Source: Flavobacterium sp. ACN2 (GTDB lineage Bacteria; Bacteroidota; Bacteroidia; Flavobacteriales; Flavobacteriaceae). From it: a stretch of DNA of 36,944 bases. Location of the stretch: the NCBI RefSeq assembly GCF_002303885.1, contig NZ_MRCM01000026.1, forward strand, positions 1 through 36,944, written 5' to 3'. Under the pieces are notes generated by a model. The model saw only the letters and a program-made list of their open reading frames with translations, did no database searches and was not told the origin of the DNA. This document shows positions 33,186 to 36,944 of this stretch, one piece after another. Both the position numbers and the translations under genes were made by a program. How positions within the stretch are numbered: the first letter of the stretch is position 1; each line of letters starts with the position of its first letter.

Positions 33186-34529
33186 TTATTGTTTTTGTAC
33201 TTTAATGTCACATAAAATATAAGAGCTGGTTCCGTTTTTTACCATATCTTTAATTTTGATTGCCCCCTTTCGTCCATCCTGTGTTTTGAACAAAATTATT
33301 CTTGGATACGTCCAGCCAAATTGCTGTTCTCCTGGTGCGCTATAACTTATGTTTAATGATTTTATTGGAGTATCGTTTGTCATTGCATCAAACTGTGTTT
33401 CGTTAAAGTTTAATCCGCAATTACAAAGATTTTGAGAGTTTACAAAAATGGTGCTTTGAGCATTTTTTAATGCCAGAAATCCATAGTTATTGACCTGATC
33501 CGGCGAAATGAATTTGTTATAGGTCAAATTGCTATTTAATCCCTGAAATACAATATCAATTAAGCCACTGTTCTCTTCAGTAATTTCATTTGCTTTATAC
33601 ACTTGCCTAGTGATGGTCGAAAACATTGCTCCAATATTTTTGTTATTGTGCGCCGAGTTTATACCTAACTTGATATTGGTTAAAATACGCAGATTTGTAT
33701 CGGGCTGTACCGTAATTGTTGATTTAAAAATCTGGCTTGATTTATCGTTTGAAGCTTCTAGAGTGACTTCATGAACCCCAATACTTGTAAACATTACCGT
33801 TGGATTTTCTTCTGTTGAAACACTCGGATTTCCTCCCACAAAAGTCCATTTATATTGGGTCGCACTGATTGATTTATTGATAAAATTAATCGTTACTGGC
33901 GACTGATAATCGTCGTTTTCAAATTTTGGTTCATACGAGAATAAACTCATCAAAAGTGGTGCAACTGTAATTGTTTTAGTTACTTTTTGAGTTTCAAGCC
34001 CATTTGAAACTGTTAGGGTAATTGCATGCTCTCCTGGAGTTTTAAAAACAACATTAGGAGGTATTTTACCCGAAAAACTGGTTGGCATTCCGTCCTGAAA
34101 ATCCCATTTAAAAGTAAGCCCTTCACCAAGAGTATTATTGGTAATAACTACCTCAGCGGGTGAGAAATTACTTTTTACAATTTCAGCGGTAAAATCAATA
34201 TTAATTCCGTCTCTAATTATAACCGTTTTACTGATTTCTTTACTCTCTCCATCTGCATTTGTTGCCCTAAGTTTTATAGTATATGTTCCTTGTTTATCAT
34301 ACAGGATTTCTCCCGGATTTTTTAGATTTGAAGTACTCGGACTTCCTCCTTCAAAAGTCCATTCATAAGTATCGGCACCAGAAACTTCACTATCGATTTT
34401 AATGATAACGGGGACCGATTCTTTAGCATTAATATACGAAATCGTAAAATCACCTTCTACGGCTATAGAGATTTCCTGATAGCATGAGGTAGTTGCAATA
34501 AATAGGAATAAGAGTAAAGCTTTTTTCAT
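33186..34529 (-). CDS. PKD-repeat lipoprotein, 447 aa
   Basis: A lipobox (ATTSC, Cys16) marks a lipoprotein. Three PKD-type domains follow: about residues 25-106 (with YEWTFEGGSPSTSNLKNPG), 110-190 (FKWDFQDGMPTSFSGK) and 195-275 (YKWTFVGGNPSVSTEENP). Each has the W-x-F-x-G-G/D-x-P signature and a TxTV-like closing strand. The remaining 170 residues form a unique C-terminal domain with a CNCG motif (about 360-365). PKD domains usually mediate binding to glycans or other proteins at the cell surface. It is the second gene of the four-gene operon, behind a hairpin and 15 bases before the barrel gene. Confidence 0.88.
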   Translation of the reverse strand: MKKALLLFLFIATTSCYQEISIAVEGDFTISYINAKESVPVIIKIDSEVSGADTYEWTFEGGSPSTSNLKNPGEILYDKQGTYTIKLRATNADGESKEISKTVIIRDGINIDFTAEIVKSNFSPAEVVITNNTLGEGLTFKWDFQDGMPTSFSGKIPPNVVFKTPGEHAITLTVSNGLETQKVTKTITVAPLLMSLFSYEPKFENDDYQSPVTINFINKSISATQYKWTFVGGNPSVSTEENPTVMFTSIGVHEVTLEASNDKSSQIFKSTITVQPDTNLRILTNIKLGINSAHNNKNIGAMFSTITRQVYKANEITEENSGLIDIVFQGLNSNLTYNKFISPDQVNNYGFLALKNAQSTIFVNSQNLCNCGLNFNETQFDAMTNDTPIKSLNISYSAPGEQQFGWTYPRIILFKTQDGRKGAIKIKDMVKNGTSSYILCDIKVQKQ

Positions 34530-34542
34530 TTTGTTGTATTTT

Positions 34543-34574
34543 AAACCACTACAGTTTTGAGGCTGTAGTGGTTT
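34543..34574. terminator. Hairpin between the 491-aa and PKD lipoprotein genes
   Basis: AAACCACTACAG and CTGTAGTGGTTT pair perfectly over 12 bases with an 8-base loop. Reading the plus strand, TTTTTT follows, as in a terminator. On the minus strand, which is the coding direction, the T run is short (TTT), so it may attenuate the downstream genes or only stabilise the upstream message. Confidence 0.6.
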
Positions 34575-34582
34575 TTTAATTT

Positions 34583-36058
34583 TTATTTACTGCAATTATT
34601 TTTATAATCTTCTAAAACCTTAATCAGTCCTTCAAGGGTTTTAAAATCATAATTTTCGAAGACAAACGAATCGCATTTTAGATATTCAGCAACATTTTTT
34701 TTCAGTTTATCATTGCTTGATTTGTTGGCATATAAACCTTTTTCCTGCGTTGGTATTTTTATAATAAAATCAGATGACAGTAATGGATCAACCAGAATCA
34801 TGTATCCATTTTCTTCATACAAAATTTTGTAGAAGCTGGAAAAATCAAAACTTAAAGAATTTAAGCTACCAGCTGCAGCCATTGTATTTCCTATCGTTTT
34901 TAATCCTAAATAACATTCTTCTTGTCCGCTTTTCTCGATACAGAATCTGGTTCCGCTTTTTGATTTAAAATTTTCTGTTTTCTCACGGCCTTTTTCATTG
35001 GTAAATTTTAATGTTACCGTTTTTCCATAAGAGGTCATATCTGGCGTTCCGCTTGAATATTCAGATTTTATTGATTCAAATTCTGCTGTTATTGGCCCTG
35101 ATTTTTTTTCTCCTTTTTCATTGATAACATATCCGTTCTTTTCATAAATGTTGGCAGAATTTGAACGTTCTGCTATTATTTTTTCTGCTGAAGCTTGGGC
35201 TTGCTTCTCTACCTTTGCTTGAACTAAAACTAGTCCCTGATGCTGCAACGGATAACCATTACCTACCAAAACTCTGACAATATTCATAGCTGTAATGTCT
35301 TTACTCATTTTGTACCCCATAGGGTTACCGTGGTTATCAAAAGCAGCTTTAAATACTTTTTTATCAAAAGTGATGAGTTCTTGATTTAATAATTTATCAT
35401 AACCCGAAGCCATACCAGCCTTTGCAAACCATGTTGCTATTCGATAATTATCTAAATCGACTACTTCATACTGTAATTCTCCATTTGTAGCTGGTGATAT
35501 TACCTTGATATAGCCAATGCGTTTATCAAGCGGATCTTGATTTTGTGCTTTCATGCTATAAATAGTACCTGCATCATCGATTGATAATTGATAGGTATCT
35601 GCAATTTTATTAGCCTGATCTATTACATTTTGTTTACCCAAACGCTTTGCTGAAATACCAGCTGATTCGCTATCCAAAAATTTATCAATCTCGTCTTTAT
35701 TCAAGCCTTCGGCAGTAAAATAATTTCGATCTAATAGTTCGTATATAATGCTCCTATCATAATTGGAGGCACTGAATTTTCTGCTCTTGAAATCCAGTTC
35801 ATTCCATTTTCCTGTTGCTTCATCTTTTATTTCAATCCATGGAAGTGTTAACGACGGTTCATTAGAAACACTTTTGATCTCAGCAGTAATTACATAGCTT
35901 TTATCTACATTGTAAATCGTAAAAATTGGCTTTTTACCTTCTATATACCCTACCGTTTTTTCGTCTAGTTTTATTTCTCCCTTCTCAATTTTAATTTTTT
36001 GCGCGGATACACAAACAGTATATAGTAATATAAATAGGGTTAAAAAATAATTTCTCAT
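34583..36058 (-). CDS. Exported protein of unknown function, 491 aa
   Basis: A signal peptide (about residues 1-19, LTLFILLYTVCVSAQ) without a lipobox indicates a periplasmic or secreted protein. The mature part begins IKIEKGEIKLDEKTVGYIEG and is mixed alpha/beta, with an Ala/Gln/Lys-rich helical stretch (about 275-295) and a C-terminal region containing three well-spaced Cys (KCDSFVFE, NNCSK end). I do not recognise a family. As first gene of the four-gene minus-strand set, it may be the periplasmic component. A possible -7 box (TATGTTTA, minus strand of 36087-36094) precedes it. Confidence 0.75.
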   Translation of the reverse strand: MRNYFLTLFILLYTVCVSAQKIKIEKGEIKLDEKTVGYIEGKKPIFTIYNVDKSYVITAEIKSVSNEPSLTLPWIEIKDEATGKWNELDFKSRKFSASNYDRSIIYELLDRNYFTAEGLNKDEIDKFLDSESAGISAKRLGKQNVIDQANKIADTYQLSIDDAGTIYSMKAQNQDPLDKRIGYIKVISPATNGELQYEVVDLDNYRIATWFAKAGMASGYDKLLNQELITFDKKVFKAAFDNHGNPMGYKMSKDITAMNIVRVLVGNGYPLQHQGLVLVQAKVEKQAQASAEKIIAERSNSANIYEKNGYVINEKGEKKSGPITAEFESIKSEYSSGTPDMTSYGKTVTLKFTNEKGREKTENFKSKSGTRFCIEKSGQEECYLGLKTIGNTMAAAGSLNSLSFDFSSFYKILYEENGYMILVDPLLSSDFIIKIPTQEKGLYANKSSNDKLKKNVAEYLKCDSFVFENYDFKTLEGLIKVLEDYKNNCSK

Positions 36059-36248
36059 GTGTAAATACTTTTTTTAAATTAATTTTAAACATAGGAATAG
36101 CTAGCCAATTTGTTTAAATGACTACGCTATTCTTTAATTGTAATGTGTGGTATTGTTGGTATATTTAAGTTGTAAGCTTAATTATGGGATTAATAAAGCT
36201 TCTCTAGACATCTTAAGAACTTAGCATGAATAATAAAGCAATTTAGTT

Positions 36249-36662
36249 TTAAATAGTATCAATAAATTTTATTTCTGATATATTGTCTAAAACAGTAAGC
36301 AACATTTCAGAATAAAAAGAATAATTAGTTAAATTAGTTCCAGAAACTTTTTCTCTATTAATATTCAATAAAATCATGACTTCTTTTTTACCTGGCAAAA
36401 AATGAAGCAAACCTCCTATATTATTTTTATTTAGCAAAGCAATTCCAATAATTTCATTATTAGTAAATCTTTTATCTAACGAATCTAATATGAGATCATA
36501 ATTGTCTATGCTTTCAATTTCCCAATCGAAATCATTATTTACTAAAAATGTAATTTTATTATAATCGTTATAATGCCATTCTTTTTCAAATAATAAATTT
36601 AAAAAATCAATTACGTCTAGATCTATTGAATAACTTATTTGTATTGATGCCTGTAGTCCCAT
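36249..36662 (-). CDS. Hypothetical protein, 137 aa
   Basis: A small acidic soluble protein without signal peptide or membrane helices, starting at ATG 36662. It alternates beta-like and helical segments (VIDFLNLLFEKEWHYND, IIGIALLNK, FYSEMLLTVLDNISEI). I do not recognise it. It stands alone 190 bases upstream of the envelope operon and just before an inverted repeat. Size, acidity and isolation are seen in some immunity proteins of polymorphic toxin systems, but no toxin is present in the window. Confidence 0.6.
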   Translation of the reverse strand: MGLQASIQISYSIDLDVIDFLNLLFEKEWHYNDYNKITFLVNNDFDWEIESIDNYDLILDSLDKRFTNNEIIGIALLNKNNIGGLLHFLPGKKEVMILLNINREKVSGTNLTNYSFYSEMLLTVLDNISEIKFIDTI

Positions 36663-36692
36663 ATTTTAATCTAAAATTTCATAAAAATAATT

Positions 36693-36849
36693 CTCCCGCT
36701 ACCGCACGAATCCTTTCTTGTGGTCGTTCTACTTAAACCCTTCAAATTATGAAATTTATAATTTTTACTCATTTTAATATTTTAGATTTTTAAAAACTAG
36801 AACTTGACATACTTTGCGCCACACGAAAGGATTCGTGCGGGAGCGGGGG
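36693..36849. repeat. Long inverted repeat with 31-bp G+C-rich arms
   Basis: The left arm (36693-36723, CTCCCGCTACCGCACGAATC onward) and right arm (36819-36849) are inverse complements with three mismatches. They enclose a 95-base A+T-rich centre without a gene. It differs in sequence from the REP-like elements at 10756 and 11078 but has the same design. Confidence 0.75.
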
Positions 36850-36944
36850 TACAAATCCTTTAAAATCATTAGTAAATGAATTGGTCGGAAATTTTTATTA
36901 ATCTACTTTTTCATATTTATATTTTCTAGATATTGGTTCTAGAA

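Noticed and set aside
26774..36058. Type IX secretion or SusC/SusD-type uptake locus
   Set aside because: No SusD-like lipoprotein, no TonB-dependent receptor plug and no T9SS C-terminal sorting domain can be seen in any of the four proteins.
36249..36662. Immunity protein of a polymorphic toxin
   Set aside because: Only size, acidity and isolation suggest this; no toxin or Rhs gene is present and no family match is recognised.

Overview
The window looks like chromosome from a Flavobacterium-type member of the Bacteroidota. The DNA is A+T-rich, Shine-Dalgarno sequences are rare, and promoters fit the Bacteroidota -7 box TAnnTTTG. Signal peptides end in -AQ, and the gene set includes DUF6952, LemA-DUF3137, and an FtsK-LolA-LptF/G-RibB run. 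The identification is inferred from these traits, not from a database search.

Layout. Positions 49-1970 (minus) hold a small orphan gene and a lemA-DUF3137 pair. Positions 2179-8972 (plus) hold a probable peptidoglycan-recycling cluster: AnmK kinase, a secreted GHL10/DigH-like glycosidase, an AmpG-like MFS importer, a small TPR-like protein, a GNAT acetyltransferase and a NagZ-type GH3 enzyme. Imported anhydro-muropeptides would be cut by NagZ and the anhydroMurNAc phosphorylated by AnmK; MurQ is not in the window. Positions 9096-10598 hold a redox group (2-Cys peroxiredoxin, thioredoxin, DUF6952). A gene-free 0.75 kb stretch (10599-11352) then carries several structured repeat families. Positions 11353-18409 hold tpx, a DgkA-type kinase, ftsK, a LolA-like carrier, an LptF/LptG permease, a RibB protein whose GTP cyclohydrolase half has lost its zinc ligands, and an acyl-CoA thioesterase.

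Positions 18513-26339 look like accessory DNA. Two almost identical tRNA-Ser(UGA) units lie 6.7 kb apart; each has its own promoter, leader hairpin, trailer hairpin and terminator. Between them are an IS3-family element, two lipoprotein genes, a small membrane protein and a protein that resembles eqolisin/ConA-like folds. After the second tRNA is an integrase gene that stops before its catalytic domain, preceded by repeated TGACCC sites. This is best read as a layered tRNA-targeted island that has decayed.

Positions 26403-36058 (minus) hold a small lipoprotein with a carboxypeptidase-regulatory-like fold and four consecutive exported-protein genes: a 491-residue secreted protein, a PKD-repeat lipoprotein, an outer-membrane beta-barrel and a 1540-residue beta-rich protein. 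This four-gene set is the best candidate for an undescribed cell-surface system. The window ends with an orphan gene and a 31-bp inverted repeat. Intergenic spaces throughout carry palindromic arrays of short A+T-rich units.
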